The notes under the pieces: model-generated
The model's input: only the letters and a program-made list of their open reading frames with translations
What the model was told of the DNA's origin: nothing
Databases searched by the model: none
Assembly (NCBI RefSeq): GCF_015278125.1
Contig: NZ_JADILO010000003.1
Span: forward strand, 1-64,000
Length of the DNA stretch: 64,000 bases
Origin: Vibrio fluminensis
GTDB taxonomy: Bacteria; Pseudomonadota; Gammaproteobacteria; Enterobacterales; Vibrionaceae
Direction: 5' to 3'
Shown here: piece after piece, positions 27,007 through 35,917 of the stretch
How the letters are laid out: each line of letters starts with the position of its first letter
Position numbering within the stretch: position 1 is the stretch's first letter
Translations under genes and position numbers: made by a program

Positions 27007-27621
27007 ATGACAACACCAATTAAAATTACGCTTTATCGCTGGGCTGGTAGTTGGGGACCATTTAAAGTCAACATTCCTTGTGGCGAATGCACTTTGACGA
27101 AAGACATTCTTCAAGATACTTTCGATAACGAACTCGCAGGTATTCCTATCGAACTCGAAGTAAAAGATTGGCTTTCGCATTGGTGGGAACCATTAAAACT
27201 TGGCGCATGGCACGCCCCTATTCTTGTGGTTGAAGGCAAAGTGATAAGCCAAGGCGAAGCGCTTAACCGAGGGGTCCTTGTTCAATCAGTCATTCAAAAC
27301 TGGACCAAGCAAGATACGCTCAAAGGCAATATTGTTTATGGCAAAGCGACTTGCCCATTCTGCGTAAAAGCTAAAAAAATGCTTGATGATGCGGGGATTG
27401 AATATCAATACCACGATGTGGTCAAAGATAGCGCGGCGCTGTATCGCATGATCCCTGAAGTAAAAGCCATCATTGGCATGAAAACACCGGTAACTGTGCC
27501 GCAAATTTGGCTCGATGGGCAATATATTGGTGGTGCAGATAATCTAGAAGCGTGGATCGAAAAAAAGGGACTGAATAAAGTGCCTGACAATGTCGTCAAT
27601 CTCGAGGCGAATCAAGGTTAA
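27007..27621 (+). CDS. Two-domain thioredoxin-fold protein with C-terminal glutaredoxin
   Basis: 204 aa. The C-terminal half (about 105-190) is a full glutaredoxin: V-Y-G-K-A-T-C-P-F-C-V-K-A-K-K-M-L near 108-123, the cis-Pro motif V-T-V-P-Q-I-W near 160 and G-G-A-D-N near 174. The N-terminal half has its own C-G-E-C pair (residues 26-29), preceded by a R-W-A-G-S-W-G-P-F block, and an A-P-I-L-V-V cis-Pro-like segment, so it looks like a second thioredoxin fold. Cytoplasmic thiol reductase. The partner is unknown. Shine-Dalgarno GGGAG precedes the start. Confidence 0.85.
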   Translation: MTTPIKITLYRWAGSWGPFKVNIPCGECTLTKDILQDTFDNELAGIPIELEVKDWLSHWWEPLKLGAWHAPILVVEGKVISQGEALNRGVLVQSVIQNWTKQDTLKGNIVYGKATCPFCVKAKKMLDDAGIEYQYHDVVKDSAALYRMIPEVKAIIGMKTPVTVPQIWLDGQYIGGADNLEAWIEKKGLNKVPDNVVNLEANQG

Positions 27622-27660
27622 GCAGCGTTATTACTAATACCTCTGTGTCAAATACCATAA

Positions 27661-27696
27661 ACAAACAACCCCAGCCAAAACTGGGGTTGTTTGTTT
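27661..27696. terminator. Bidirectional terminator
   Basis: ACAAACAACCCCAG-CCAAAA-CTGGGGTTGTTTGT, a perfect 14-bp stem between converging genes. Confidence 0.92.
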
Positions 27697-27718
27697 AACG
27701 AATCACGTAACGCGACGA

Positions 27719-28069
27719 CTAGCTACGCTTTGGCTGCTGGTAAGTCTTACCTGCTGCTTGGTAGGTATCTTTACGCTTCACTTCAAACATCGCATCAAAG
27801 AACCATGCTACAAAGCGAATTACGTCGTCGCCTTCATTCATTACGTGCTCAACAAACTCTTGCTCTTCGCCTTGTTCATTTTCCTGCATCGTAACGTGAT
27901 AAATACGCTTCTCGTCATCCACTTCTGCTAATGCAAATTGACCAGTAAGAGATTCGGCAACTTCTGCCACTTCCTGATCGTCACTTGCTTTTAAAATCGC
28001 TAAAGCTTGAGGAAGATTTTCTTGCTGGCAAGCGTCTTTAACCAAAGCTTCGAACTCTTTATGTTCCAT
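27719..28069 (-). CDS. Conserved-type hypothetical acidic protein
   Basis: 116 aa, strongly acidic in the middle (E-N-E-Q-G-E-E-Q-E-F), with no signal or membrane segment. An N-terminal helical part (residues 1-45) is followed by beta-like stretches (K-R-I-Y-H-V-T-M) and a V-I-R-F-V-A-W-F-F-D-A-M-F motif near 85-97. The family is not recognised. It is divergent from the GGDEF-EAL gene with about 240 bp between. Confidence 0.7.
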   Translation of the reverse strand: MEHKEFEALVKDACQQENLPQALAILKASDDQEVAEVAESLTGQFALAEVDDEKRIYHVTMQENEQGEEQEFVEHVMNEGDDVIRFVAWFFDAMFEVKRKDTYQAAGKTYQQPKRS

Positions 28070-28313
28070 TGTGTCACCTAATTGGCTTTGTTCATCTTAG
28101 TTGGCGGCATTGTATACCTAACTCCTCGCTTGACGCTAGTTTCCTCGCGAGTCAACTTTTGATTTACATGCCAATCCAATACTTTTGATTGAAAAACACT
28201 TCGTTCGATATAAAAACACGACGCAGTTTGAAAAAATATGCCACCTGTACCATATTTACATCTAAGACATACAAGAGTAAGTGACAAAGATCACGTGTGA
28301 AAGGAGATGTCAG

Positions 28314-30179
28314 GTGGCAGGAAAAAACATACCACAATCGCATTTTATTGACGTAGAAACCATCAATCGCATCGTTGCTCTCAATGGGCATGAGCTTTTA
28401 CATCAAGTCACTATGCTGCTACACAATGAGTTTGGTAGCCAGTGCACTTGTATCGTTGAGTTAGATAAACTTAACTTTTTTGCCCAAACGCTTTCGTTTT
28501 CATGCCAACAAAGGATCCAAACTCCGTTTTGCTACTCATTGGTTGGTACGCCCTGCTATGAAGTAAGCAAGTCTAATAAACTTTTCTGTTTGTTTAGTGA
28601 AAATGTTGCTCAAGATTTTCCTCAAGATACTTTTCTCATTGAAAACGATATAGAGGCCTATTTAGGCATCCCGCTTCAGTCAAACAATGGTGAAAACCTT
28701 GGTATTTTGCTCTCTACTTACACAAAATCACTCAGTGAAATGGACGAAGAAAGCAGAAGCAAACTCATTTATTACCACACCTTCTTTGCCAATATCATCG
28801 TTCATAGCCTGCGTGCGAAATGGTTCTCGGCTCGATCTGACAGTCTTGTAAATCAACTCAGTCACGAAATATCCCATGATGCTTTAACTGGCTTACTCAA
28901 CCGCAGGCGTCTTGCTGATATGTTAGAGCACTATGCTGATACGACGAGTGAAGCTATCACGCTGGTGTACATCGATATCGATAGTTTTAAATCAATCAAC
29001 AACCTCTATGGCAACTATATCGGAGACCAAGTACTGAAATTTGTTGGTACGACTATTGAAGAATGTGTGCCTGAAAAAAAACATGCCTTTCGTATTTCCG
29101 GCGACGAATTCGCTTTTATAACCTTCTCAAGCGAGCCTTTTACTATTTGCCAGAATATTATCGTCAAGCTGCAGCAAGGCTATCAAGATTCATCACACAA
29201 CATAAAAATTAGTGCAAGCATAGGACTCGCGTGCAAATCAGATCAGCATCTGTCCGCTGATCAACTCATGCTAAATACATCTCTAGCCCTCAAAGATTGT
29301 AAACAGACGCACAATAACTATATTCAAAGCTTCGATATTCATCTAAGTAATCAATACTATCGCCGCACGATGGTGATTGATGCACTAAGAAATGAGTTAG
29401 ACAATCTCAATACCAATGATAGCGAGATATATGTACTTCTACAGCCGATTGTCTCGATGGAAAATCAATCTTGGGACTATTTTGAAACGTTGGCGCGTTG
29501 GAACAGTAAGACTCTGGGTACTATCTCACCGCAAGAGTTTATTGAAGCTGCCGAACAATCTGGATTAATTGTTGAATTGGGCCAACGTATCGTTGAACTG
29601 GCATGCAAAGCCAAATACGAAGTAGAACAAGGCTTAGGCTACAAGATTCGATTAAGCCTCAACTGCTCGGCACATGAACTCGCAGACTCTGAACGCTACA
29701 TGCGCCACTTAAACAACTCGATATCCAAATATAGCTTTCATCCCGATGAGTTTACGATTGAGTTAACTGAGACCGTGTTACTCTCTCGAACCAATGAAGT
29801 ACGTTACATCCTAGACACGCTAAGATCTCAAGGTTACACCGTTGCACTTGATGACTTCGGCACAGGCTATTCAAGTTTGAACTACATCCACAGTTACCCG
29901 ATCGATACGATCAAAATTGATGCGACATTTGTGCGAAACATATTATTTAATGAAACCGCTGAGCGAGTAGTAAACCTGATTATTCAATTAGCTCAACAAC
30001 TCAAAGTAAATCTTATTGCGGAAGGTGTTGAAACCGAAGATGAGTTAAATAAATTAGTCACTATGGGGTGTAAGCAGATTCAAGGTTACTACTTTTCTAG
30101 ACCGGAAAGCCCAGAAGTCATTATTTCACAGGTGCAAGGCACTGCACATAATGCGGTGATGAAAAGTGGTGAGCGTTGA
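28314..30179 (+). CDS. GAF-GGDEF-EAL cyclic-di-GMP enzyme
   Basis: 621 aa from GTG 28314, which has AAGGAG 7 bp upstream; the frame extends to 28281 without support. GAF-like sensor 10-175, GGDEF 195-350 with R-I-S-G-D-E-F (first Gly replaced by Ser), EAL 370-610 with E-T-L-A-R-W, D-D-F-G-T-G-Y-S-S-L and A-E-G-V-E-T. The E-x-L-x-R and DDFGTG motifs are intact, so phosphodiesterase activity is likely. Cyclase activity is uncertain because of SGDEF. It is 2.2 kb from a VpsT-like regulator that carries a c-di-GMP-binding motif. Confidence 0.93.
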   Translation: MAGKNIPQSHFIDVETINRIVALNGHELLHQVTMLLHNEFGSQCTCIVELDKLNFFAQTLSFSCQQRIQTPFCYSLVGTPCYEVSKSNKLFCLFSENVAQDFPQDTFLIENDIEAYLGIPLQSNNGENLGILLSTYTKSLSEMDEESRSKLIYYHTFFANIIVHSLRAKWFSARSDSLVNQLSHEISHDALTGLLNRRRLADMLEHYADTTSEAITLVYIDIDSFKSINNLYGNYIGDQVLKFVGTTIEECVPEKKHAFRISGDEFAFITFSSEPFTICQNIIVKLQQGYQDSSHNIKISASIGLACKSDQHLSADQLMLNTSLALKDCKQTHNNYIQSFDIHLSNQYYRRTMVIDALRNELDNLNTNDSEIYVLLQPIVSMENQSWDYFETLARWNSKTLGTISPQEFIEAAEQSGLIVELGQRIVELACKAKYEVEQGLGYKIRLSLNCSAHELADSERYMRHLNNSISKYSFHPDEFTIELTETVLLSRTNEVRYILDTLRSQGYTVALDDFGTGYSSLNYIHSYPIDTIKIDATFVRNILFNETAERVVNLIIQLAQQLKVNLIAEGVETEDELNKLVTMGCKQIQGYYFSRPESPEVIISQVQGTAHNAVMKSGER

Positions 30180-30310
30180 GATGAGAGTTGAGATAATAGA
30201 TAAGATTTAAGAATGGCGATAAGAGAGGCATCGAAAACGGCCTCTCTTTGGATTTACACTGCAAGCAATCTGCTCTTGGGGCGATCCAATCCGCTAGGTA
30301 ACGGATGCGG

Positions 30311-30799
30311 TTAAAACGGTAACTCCACCTGCATCATGACGTTATCTTTTTCGTCTTCATGCCACATATAGTCGAGTCTAAACCTTGGCTCACCGAGTTT
30401 TTTCTCGCCGAAACCAACACTAAATTGCAAACCATGGTTCATCAACCACTCTTGGGTTGTGATTTCATCGTCCTCGTTGAGTTCAGTAGGTGACCAAACA
30501 CCGATACCAAAGTAGCTATCAGAAAAATTCTGACTTACAAGAGGATTCGAGTCCGTTTTTAACACCCAGTCAGACCAGTAGTCACTGTAGCTGTGAGAGT
30601 CAGGCTGACTCAAAGTCTCATAGTTATACTCGTCGTTTTCAGAAAGCACGAGTTCGGGCATTTTTTCCGTACAGTCAAGAAACAATGAATAAGACTCCGG
30701 TAGAGTCACATCATTTGTTACGCCATAATATTGGTTCTCACAAGCAAACGTGCTTGTTGAAAGGAGGCAAAAAACAAGCGCAAAGCTCATCTTTGTCAT
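30311..30799 (-). CDS. Exported hypothetical protein
   Basis: 162 aa with a signal peptide (M-T-K-M-S-F-A-L-V-F-C-L-L-S-T-S-T-F-A then C-E-N). Two Cys (20 and about 43) could form a disulfide. The C-terminal half has amphipathic strands (F-R-L-D-Y-M-W-H, N-V-M-M-Q-V-E-L-P-F) ending in Phe, as in outer-membrane or surface beta proteins. Acidic throughout. Family not recognised. Confidence 0.7.
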   Translation of the reverse strand: MTKMSFALVFCLLSTSTFACENQYYGVTNDVTLPESYSLFLDCTEKMPELVLSENDEYNYETLSQPDSHSYSDYWSDWVLKTDSNPLVSQNFSDSYFGIGVWSPTELNEDDEITTQEWLMNHGLQFSVGFGEKKLGEPRFRLDYMWHEDEKDNVMMQVELPF

Positions 30800-30853
30800 A
30801 TCTACCTCAAATTTATTTTATTGTTACTTATAGGTTTACTGATCCAAGTATAG

Positions 30854-31369
30854 TTAGTAGTACTGATTCTCAGTCAGGATTGTGCAAACTCTTTCTGTTG
30901 TTAGGTGTTTTATAGACTGCTTTTGCTGTAAAGCCAAGCGTATATCCGTGCTTCTTACTGCCACTTTCTCAGGGCAAGCCATTACATTCCAACGTTTAAC
31001 AATTTCTTGTGCATTATAGAACTTACTAAAGTTGAAAAAATTATCAGGCCCCATAACAAAAGTAAGCTCGGCTTCAGGGTATTTATCTTGCAGGGCTGAC
31101 AGTACTGCAAAGGTTGTCACAGCTTGAGCGCTTTCTTGAAACAGCTCCTGTTCTATTGTGCAGCACTCAAGATTAGGTAATGAAAGATCTTCGATAAATG
31201 CTTGGATAAGCTCCACTCTATGCGGGAAATCTAACATCTCTTTTCCCCAAGCATGAGCAATACTCGGTAGTAGGAACACTCGTTCAAAATGCCCAAGAGA
31301 TTCTAATACGCTGCGGTGCCCGATGCTTGGTGGGTTAAACGCGCTACCAAATACAGCGATTTTTGTCAT
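30854..31369 (-). CDS. Nicotinamide/nicotinate-nucleotide adenylyltransferase-like protein
   Basis: 171 aa nucleotidyltransferase fold. [11 protein letters not shown] (8-18) is the NMNAT G-x-F-x-P-x-H-x-G-H site with the first His replaced by Ser, and the second motif appears as R-S-T-D-I-R near 143. It is shorter than NadD (about 213 aa). It lies divergently next to nadE, supporting a role in NAD synthesis. An ATP-dependent transfer to NaMN or NMN is the family reaction; the exact substrate is not certain. Confidence 0.8.
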   Translation of the reverse strand: MTKIAVFGSAFNPPSIGHRSVLESLGHFERVFLLPSIAHAWGKEMLDFPHRVELIQAFIEDLSLPNLECCTIEQELFQESAQAVTTFAVLSALQDKYPEAELTFVMGPDNFFNFSKFYNAQEIVKRWNVMACPEKVAVRSTDIRLALQQKQSIKHLTTERVCTILTENQYY

Positions 31370-31425
31370 TTTTTATCCTTGTATGAGATGAAATCCGTGA
31401 TCTCGGTTTTCTATTTACTGGTTTT

Positions 31426-31447
31426 AGGTATGATACTAACTATACCT
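31426..31447. promoter_or_regulatory. Candidate operator before nadE
   Basis: AGGTAT-GATACTAACT-ATACCT is a 6-bp dyad in the 114-bp gap between the divergent NMNAT-like gene and nadE. It could bind a NAD-pathway repressor (NrtR-like). No such gene is seen here. Confidence 0.4.
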
Positions 31448-31483
31448 TATGATTTATATAACAATGCTGCAGGAAGAATACTA

Positions 31484-32311
31484 ATGGAACAGTTGATTCG
31501 CGATGAAATGCGCGTTCTACCGTCGATTGACCCTCATTTTGAAATCACTCGCCGTGTTGATTTCATCAAACGCAAACTAACCGAAGCTGGTTGTAAGTCA
31601 CTTGTACTTGGTATCAGTGGTGGCGTTGACTCAACCACATGTGGTCGCCTAGCACAACTGGCAGTAGACCAGTTGAACGAAGAACAAGGTGGTGGTTACC
31701 AATTTATTGCCGTTCGCCTACCTTACGGTGAACAGCAAGATGAAGACGAAGCGCAGCTTGCTCTGCAGTTTATCAAACCCACTCATTCTGTTTCCGTCAA
31801 TATTAAACACGGTGTAGATGGACTACATGCTGCCTCTCACGTTGCGCTTGAAGGCACTGGCCTAATACCTCAAGACAAAGCGAAAGTCGACTTTGTTAAG
31901 GGCAACGTAAAGGCGCGCGCGCGTATGGTCGCTCAGTACGAGATTGCTGGCTACGTAGGTGGCTTGGTGCTTGGTACTGACCACTCAGCAGAAAACATCA
32001 CGGGTTTTTACACCAAATTTGGTGATGGTGCGTGCGATATGGCGCCTCTGTTTGGCCTAAGCAAACGCCAAGTGCGTGATGTTGCGGCAACGCTTGGCGC
32101 TCCTGAACAACTTGTACAGAAAGTACCAACCGCCGATCTTGAAGAGCTTGCCCCACAAAAAGCGGACGAAGATGCGTTAAATCTCACTTATGAACAAATC
32201 GACGATTTCTTGGAAGGTAAACCTGTATCAGCGGAAGTCTCTGAACGTTTGGTAAAAATCTATCAGATGACTCAACACAAGCGCCAACCTATTCCGACAA
32301 TTTATGATTAA
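31484..32311 (+). CDS. nadE: NH3-dependent NAD+ synthetase
   Basis: 275 aa, same as E. coli NadE. N-type ATP pyrophosphatase: [10 protein letters not shown] (P-loop, about 45-54), L-G-T-D-H-S-A-E-N (about 165-173) and [10 protein letters not shown] near 190. It amidates deamido-NAD with ammonia. The ATG at 31484 has AGGAAGAAT upstream; the long in-frame extension to 31316 overlaps the divergent gene and is hydrophobic junk. Confidence 0.96.
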   Translation: MEQLIRDEMRVLPSIDPHFEITRRVDFIKRKLTEAGCKSLVLGISGGVDSTTCGRLAQLAVDQLNEEQGGGYQFIAVRLPYGEQQDEDEAQLALQFIKPTHSVSVNIKHGVDGLHAASHVALEGTGLIPQDKAKVDFVKGNVKARARMVAQYEIAGYVGGLVLGTDHSAENITGFYTKFGDGACDMAPLFGLSKRQVRDVAATLGAPEQLVQKVPTADLEELAPQKADEDALNLTYEQIDDFLEGKPVSAEVSERLVKIYQMTQHKRQPIPTIYD

Positions 32312-32334
32312 CTGAGTAATTAGTTACGATAAAC

Positions 32335-32366
32335 AATCAAGGGAGCCAATCGGCTCCCTTGATTTT
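32335..32366. terminator. Bidirectional terminator after nadE
   Basis: AATCAAGGGAGCC-AATC-GGCTCCCTTGATT, a perfect 13-bp stem with TTTT. Confidence 0.92.
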
Positions 32367-32384
32367 GCACCTTTTGAACGACGC

Positions 32385-33071
32385 TTAAACTCGCTCTTCT
32401 AAACCAATGTTATTGTTTGCCCATAGCAAGGCTTGTAGACGATTTTTAGCATTAATCTTCTTAAAGATATTATGTAGGTGAGTTTTAACGGTATTCTCAC
32501 TTACAAACAATTCATCTGCGATCTGCAGGTTTGATGCGCCATGACCAAGCAAACGCATAATCTCTTTTTCTCGTTTAGTCAGATTGGCATAAGCTTGCGA
32601 AGTAGTCACAGAGTTCGCGCAGCGGAAATGCTCTATATAATCTTGTGCAACACGGCGAGACAACCACATCTCATCTTGCATGATTTTCTGCATGCCTTTA
32701 AGCAATAAACTGATTTCATCATCAACGTAAAAAACACCGACTAAGTTTCGCCACTTAAACAGCTGCGACGACGCTACATCCGTCGGGCAGTTAATCACGA
32801 TTTCTTTCACACTCATATTTGAGGCCAAGCGTACTTGGTTATACTGCTCAAAATTAGCGTCATCGAAGTAGTTGAAATCGATCAATACATAATCACCTAA
32901 AACAGAATCATCTTCATCGGCGACTCTTGTCAGCTCATCCAATGAAGCCAAATGAACATCCAGTTCAATTCCTCGCTCTAGAGAGTCTTTAAATAACTTC
33001 GACTGCATGCTTACATCAGACAGCAAGGTAATTTTACAATTTTGTTCAGGGTTCATGTTTTGTTTCTCCAA
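32385..33071 (-). CDS. VpsT/CsgD-like LuxR-family biofilm regulator
   Basis: 228 aa. N-terminal receiver-like domain without a canonical phospho-acceptor pocket, then W-L-S-R near residue 137, which matches the W[F/L/M][T/S]R c-di-GMP-binding motif of VpsT. C-terminal LuxR HTH (L-T-K-R-E-K-E-I-M-R-L-L ... S-E-N-T-V-K-T-H-L-H-N-I-F-K-K-I). VpsT/CpsQ proteins activate exopolysaccharide genes when bound to c-di-GMP. Linker start: two Met (1 and 6); I keep the first. A 300-bp non-coding region lies upstream. Confidence 0.88.
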   Translation of the reverse strand: MEKQNMNPEQNCKITLLSDVSMQSKLFKDSLERGIELDVHLASLDELTRVADEDDSVLGDYVLIDFNYFDDANFEQYNQVRLASNMSVKEIVINCPTDVASSQLFKWRNLVGVFYVDDEISLLLKGMQKIMQDEMWLSRRVAQDYIEHFRCANSVTTSQAYANLTKREKEIMRLLGHGASNLQIADELFVSENTVKTHLHNIFKKINAKNRLQALLWANNNIGLEERV

Positions 33072-33372
33072 CTTTGCTCAGGTGCTCATTTAAAACTATC
33101 GTTTAGTCATAAATAGTCAACATGAATGCAGATCACACTTTTGCACCAACTAATATTATCCTTTTATATAACAATAGCATAGATTACGTTTCTTAATTTT
33201 GAGAACCATGTGGATTACTGTTTGATCAAATCTGAACAGCCTTCTAGATCCCTTCCGAGTGTAACTGTCTAAATAGAAAGTCTTAATTTTGAGTTATTTG
33301 TATCACAATTGAAGCGCCATGATTCTATAAAATTCAATGGTACATGATTGATTTCGTGGGAATTAAAGTCAT
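33072..33372. other. Upstream region of the VpsT-like gene
   Basis: No ORF. AT-rich, probably holding the promoter of the minus-strand regulator. I see no clear operator. Confidence 0.3.
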
Positions 33373-33407
33373 AAAAAAGCCCCAAACCAAATTTTCGGTA
33401 AGGGGCT
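33373..33407 (-). terminator. gcvT terminator
   Basis: On the minus strand AGCCCC-TTACCGAAAATTTGGTTT-GGGGCT followed by TTTTT; an inner ACC/GGT pair extends the stem. It lies 100 bp after the gcvT stop. Confidence 0.8.
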
Positions 33408-33506
33408 AAGGGTTACTATTGTAAACTTTGGCTATTAAACGTTTAAGCGTCCGTTTTTTTAGTCACGGTATTCGTTAATCATGTTATCGGTGAACCGCGG
33501 TATCGG

Positions 33507-34625
33507 TTAACCACGGAAATAGCGCTGTGGTACAAAAGGCATCTTTTCTACTGTCATAGGTAGCATCTTACCGCGCACTTCAGCAAAGACATTTGTACCC
33601 ACCGTAGCATGCTCTGTTGCGATATAGCCCATAGAAACTGGCTTGCCTGCATTTGGCCCAGCAGTACCACTGGTCACGACACCAATCTTATTCCCATCAG
33701 CATCAAACAATTTAGCACCTTCACGAACGGGTGCTTTAGTTTCACCTACTAAACCAATACGCTTACGCGACACCTGCTTAGTTTCAATTTGTTCTAGGAT
33801 AATCTCTGCACCAGGGAAGCCTCCCTCACGCTCACCTCCCGCACGGCGAACCTTTTGGATGCCCCAAAGCAAGCTGGCTTCAACTGGCGTGGTTGTCTCA
33901 TCAAGATCATGACCGTAAAGACATAAGCCACACTCTAGGCGCAGTGAGTCACGCGCGCCTAAACCAATCCACTCGACCTCTTCTTCAGTGATTAAACGCT
34001 TAGCGAGCTCCTCAGCTTGCTCATTCGGCACTGAAATTTCGTAGCCATCCTCACCGGTATAGCCACTGCGCGAAATGATGCACTCAACGCCAAGCAACTC
34101 AAGCTTCGCCACATCCATAAACACCATATCAGCCACAGCGGGTTGGAAGCGCTTAAGTACTTCAACCGCTTGCGGACCTTGCAGAGCCAATAGCGCGCGA
34201 TCATTAATCACTTCTAGCTCCACACCTTGCGGAAGGTTGGCTTCAAGGTGAGCGATATCTTGCTTCTTACACGCCGCATTCACTACCACGAATAGATGAT
34301 CGCCTAAATTCGCCACCATCAAGTCATCCATGATGCCGCCTTGCGGGTTTGTAAAAAACGCATAACGTTGATTGCCCGATGGCAGATCAACAATATCTAC
34401 TGGTACGAGCGTTTCAAGAAATGCAGCCGCACCCTCACCTTTGAGTCGTAGCTGTCCCATGTGCGAAACATCAAATAAACCTGCGTGTTCACGGGTATGT
34501 AAATGCTCCTTCTTAACACCTAGTTTGTATTGCACAGGCATATCATAGCCCGCAAACGGCACCATTTTGGCCCCCGCTTCAATATGCAGAGCATGCAGTG
34601 GTGTTATCAGTAGCGCTTCGTTCAT
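33507..34625 (-). CDS. gcvT: Aminomethyltransferase (glycine cleavage T protein)
   Basis: 372 aa tetrahydrofolate-dependent enzyme that takes the aminomethyl group from GcvH. Family blocks: M-V-P-F-A-G-Y-D-M-P-V-Q-Y (21-33), F-D-V-S-H-M-G-Q (51-58), S-R-S-G-Y-T-G-E-D-G-Y-E (about 187-198) and L-E-C-G-L-C-L-Y-G-H-D-L near 230. Shine-Dalgarno GGAGA before the ATG. In E. coli gcvT leads gcvTHP; here it is separate and divergent from glyA-gcvH-gcvP with the regulator between. A candidate operator is 38 bp upstream. Confidence 0.96.
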   Translation of the reverse strand: MNEALLITPLHALHIEAGAKMVPFAGYDMPVQYKLGVKKEHLHTREHAGLFDVSHMGQLRLKGEGAAAFLETLVPVDIVDLPSGNQRYAFFTNPQGGIMDDLMVANLGDHLFVVVNAACKKQDIAHLEANLPQGVELEVINDRALLALQGPQAVEVLKRFQPAVADMVFMDVAKLELLGVECIISRSGYTGEDGYEISVPNEQAEELAKRLITEEEVEWIGLGARDSLRLECGLCLYGHDLDETTTPVEASLLWGIQKVRRAGGEREGGFPGAEIILEQIETKQVSRKRIGLVGETKAPVREGAKLFDADGNKIGVVTSGTAGPNAGKPVSMGYIATEHATVGTNVFAEVRGKMLPMTVEKMPFVPQRYFRG

Positions 34626-34662
34626 GTGATGTCTCCAAATATCCGTTTCGAGTTCTGCTTAA

Positions 34663-34676
34663 GAAAACATGTTTCC
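34663..34676. promoter_or_regulatory. Candidate operator before gcvT
   Basis: GAAAACATGTTTCC, matching 12 of 14 bases of GAAACTATGTTTCC at 35612. Probably bound by the neighbouring XRE-cupin regulator. Confidence 0.5.
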
Positions 34677-34878
34677 GATAATAAACATGATAGGGCAATC
34701 TTTGCACGATTAAACTTTCATCGCCGTATCAAAGTGTGACATTTAACATTTTTAGAACATGAACCCATATGCAAAACCGTACGTAAAGCTTGCGCTCTAC
34801 AACAAAAAGAGCCGGGTTACACCGACTCGATTGAAATGGAAAGTACTGAAGATTTCCAATCGGAAACTATTGATGAGA

Positions 34879-35502
34879 TTACTTTGCTGTCACCCACAGA
34901 ATTAATGCATCTTCCTCACTGACAGAAACTAACATATGCCCCATATTGGCATCGTAGTAGGCACTGTCACCTTCTACCATTTCTACTGGTTCATAGAACT
35001 CGGAAAAGAAAGTCACCGCTCCGGATATAATCAAAAGAAATTCTTCACCATCGTGCCTAACCCAGTCGTTGTACTCTTCAAAATTACGCGCACGAACGCG
35101 GCTTTTAAATGGCATCATTTTCTTATTAAGCAGTTGAGTCGCCAGCAGTTCATGCTCATAGGTTTGGGTAGGGTGAGGCTTGCCCTCGCCTGCGCGAGTT
35201 AGATCTCTTCGCCCTGTTGCTACCTTTTTCTTTGGCGGTTCAAACAGCTGCGGCATATCTATCTGTAGGCCATGAGCCAATTTCTGCATGGCTTGAAATG
35301 TAGGCGAAATTTGCTCGTTTTCAATCTTACTTAACGTTGAACGCGCTAACCCCGTGCGCTGGCTTGCCTCTTCTAAGGTAATCCCTAGCCGGCTGCGGAT
35401 CGATTTAATCCGTTCGCCTAATTTCAACGGCGCGATAGATTGCTCTTGGCTCTCTTTCGCCAAGGTCAACGATGGATATTCATCGTAGATCTCTTCTGCC
35501 AT
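34879..35502 (-). CDS. XRE-family regulator with cupin domain, glycine-cleavage locus
   Basis: 207 aa from ATG 35502 (GGGG upstream); a 16-residue extension to 35550 is less likely. HTH_XRE at about 30-85 (R-S-R-L-G-I-T-L-E-E-A-S-Q-R-T-G-L-A-R-S-T-L-S-K-I-E-N read in pieces), linker, then a cupin (about 130-205) with H-D-G-E-E-F-L-L-I-I-S-G and G-D-S-A-Y-Y-D-A-N-M-G-H. Such proteins sense small ligands in the cupin. Position between gcvT and glyA-gcvHP, with a repeated operator-like motif at both promoters, implies glycine- or one-carbon-linked control. Confidence 0.9.
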   Translation of the reverse strand: MAEEIYDEYPSLTLAKESQEQSIAPLKLGERIKSIRSRLGITLEEASQRTGLARSTLSKIENEQISPTFQAMQKLAHGLQIDMPQLFEPPKKKVATGRRDLTRAGEGKPHPTQTYEHELLATQLLNKKMMPFKSRVRARNFEEYNDWVRHDGEEFLLIISGAVTFFSEFYEPVEMVEGDSAYYDANMGHMLVSVSEEDALILWVTAK

Positions 35503-35611
35503 ATATCCCCCATGCAGTCTTAACTTCCTGTCTTTGACTTCATTGTGCATGAACCACCGTCAATTAAAAAGGATAAAAGTTGACCAATACGTGTTGCTGT
35601 TAACAAAATTA

Positions 35612-35634
35612 GAAACTATGTTTCCTATAGGAAA
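35612..35634. promoter_or_regulatory. Candidate operator between XRE regulator and glyA
   Basis: GAAACTATGTTTCC (35612-35625), overlapped by the perfect palindrome TTTCCTATAGGAAA (35621-35634). Shares its first motif with the gcvT promoter. Confidence 0.5.
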
Positions 35635-35902
35635 TTTTTGGTTGATTGTTTTTGCGCCAGCCGCTATGTTACCAACTTGTTAGTTAGCGAGATGCTTTTG
35701 CCATTGATGCTAGAGCCGCATAAAGGGCCAGTGGAAATGGGTTTACCCATATTGGGATGAAATTGATCGTGCGCCAAACTCGTTTGAGCAACCGAGTATC
35801 CAAAACAACTTGAATTTGTTGGTGGAAAACTTCCCGGCAACTGCAAGTGAGAAAGGAATAAAGTCATTTACAGATGCAAGGTTATGCCTTGTCGACCATT
35901 AA
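35635..35902 (+). pseudogene. Possible degraded gene fragment upstream of glyA
   Basis: Two overlapping plus-strand frames read like one protein broken by a frameshift. The first (about 35635-35760, ending TGA) gives C-A-S-R-Y-V-T-N-L-L-V-S-E-M-L-L-P-L-M-L. The second (about 35714-35902, ending TAA) gives W-K-W-V-Y-P-Y-W-D-E-I-D-R-A-P-N-S-F. The frames meet near G-P/G-Q at about 35730. No start codon fits the second frame, and I do not recognise the family. It ends 15 bp before glyA. It may be chance. Confidence 0.3.
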
Positions 35903-35917
35903 GGAAGGTCACTGATT

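Noticed and set aside
34626..34878. Glycine riboswitch upstream of gcvT
   Set aside because: Conserved riboswitch core segments were not found; hairpins here are weak.
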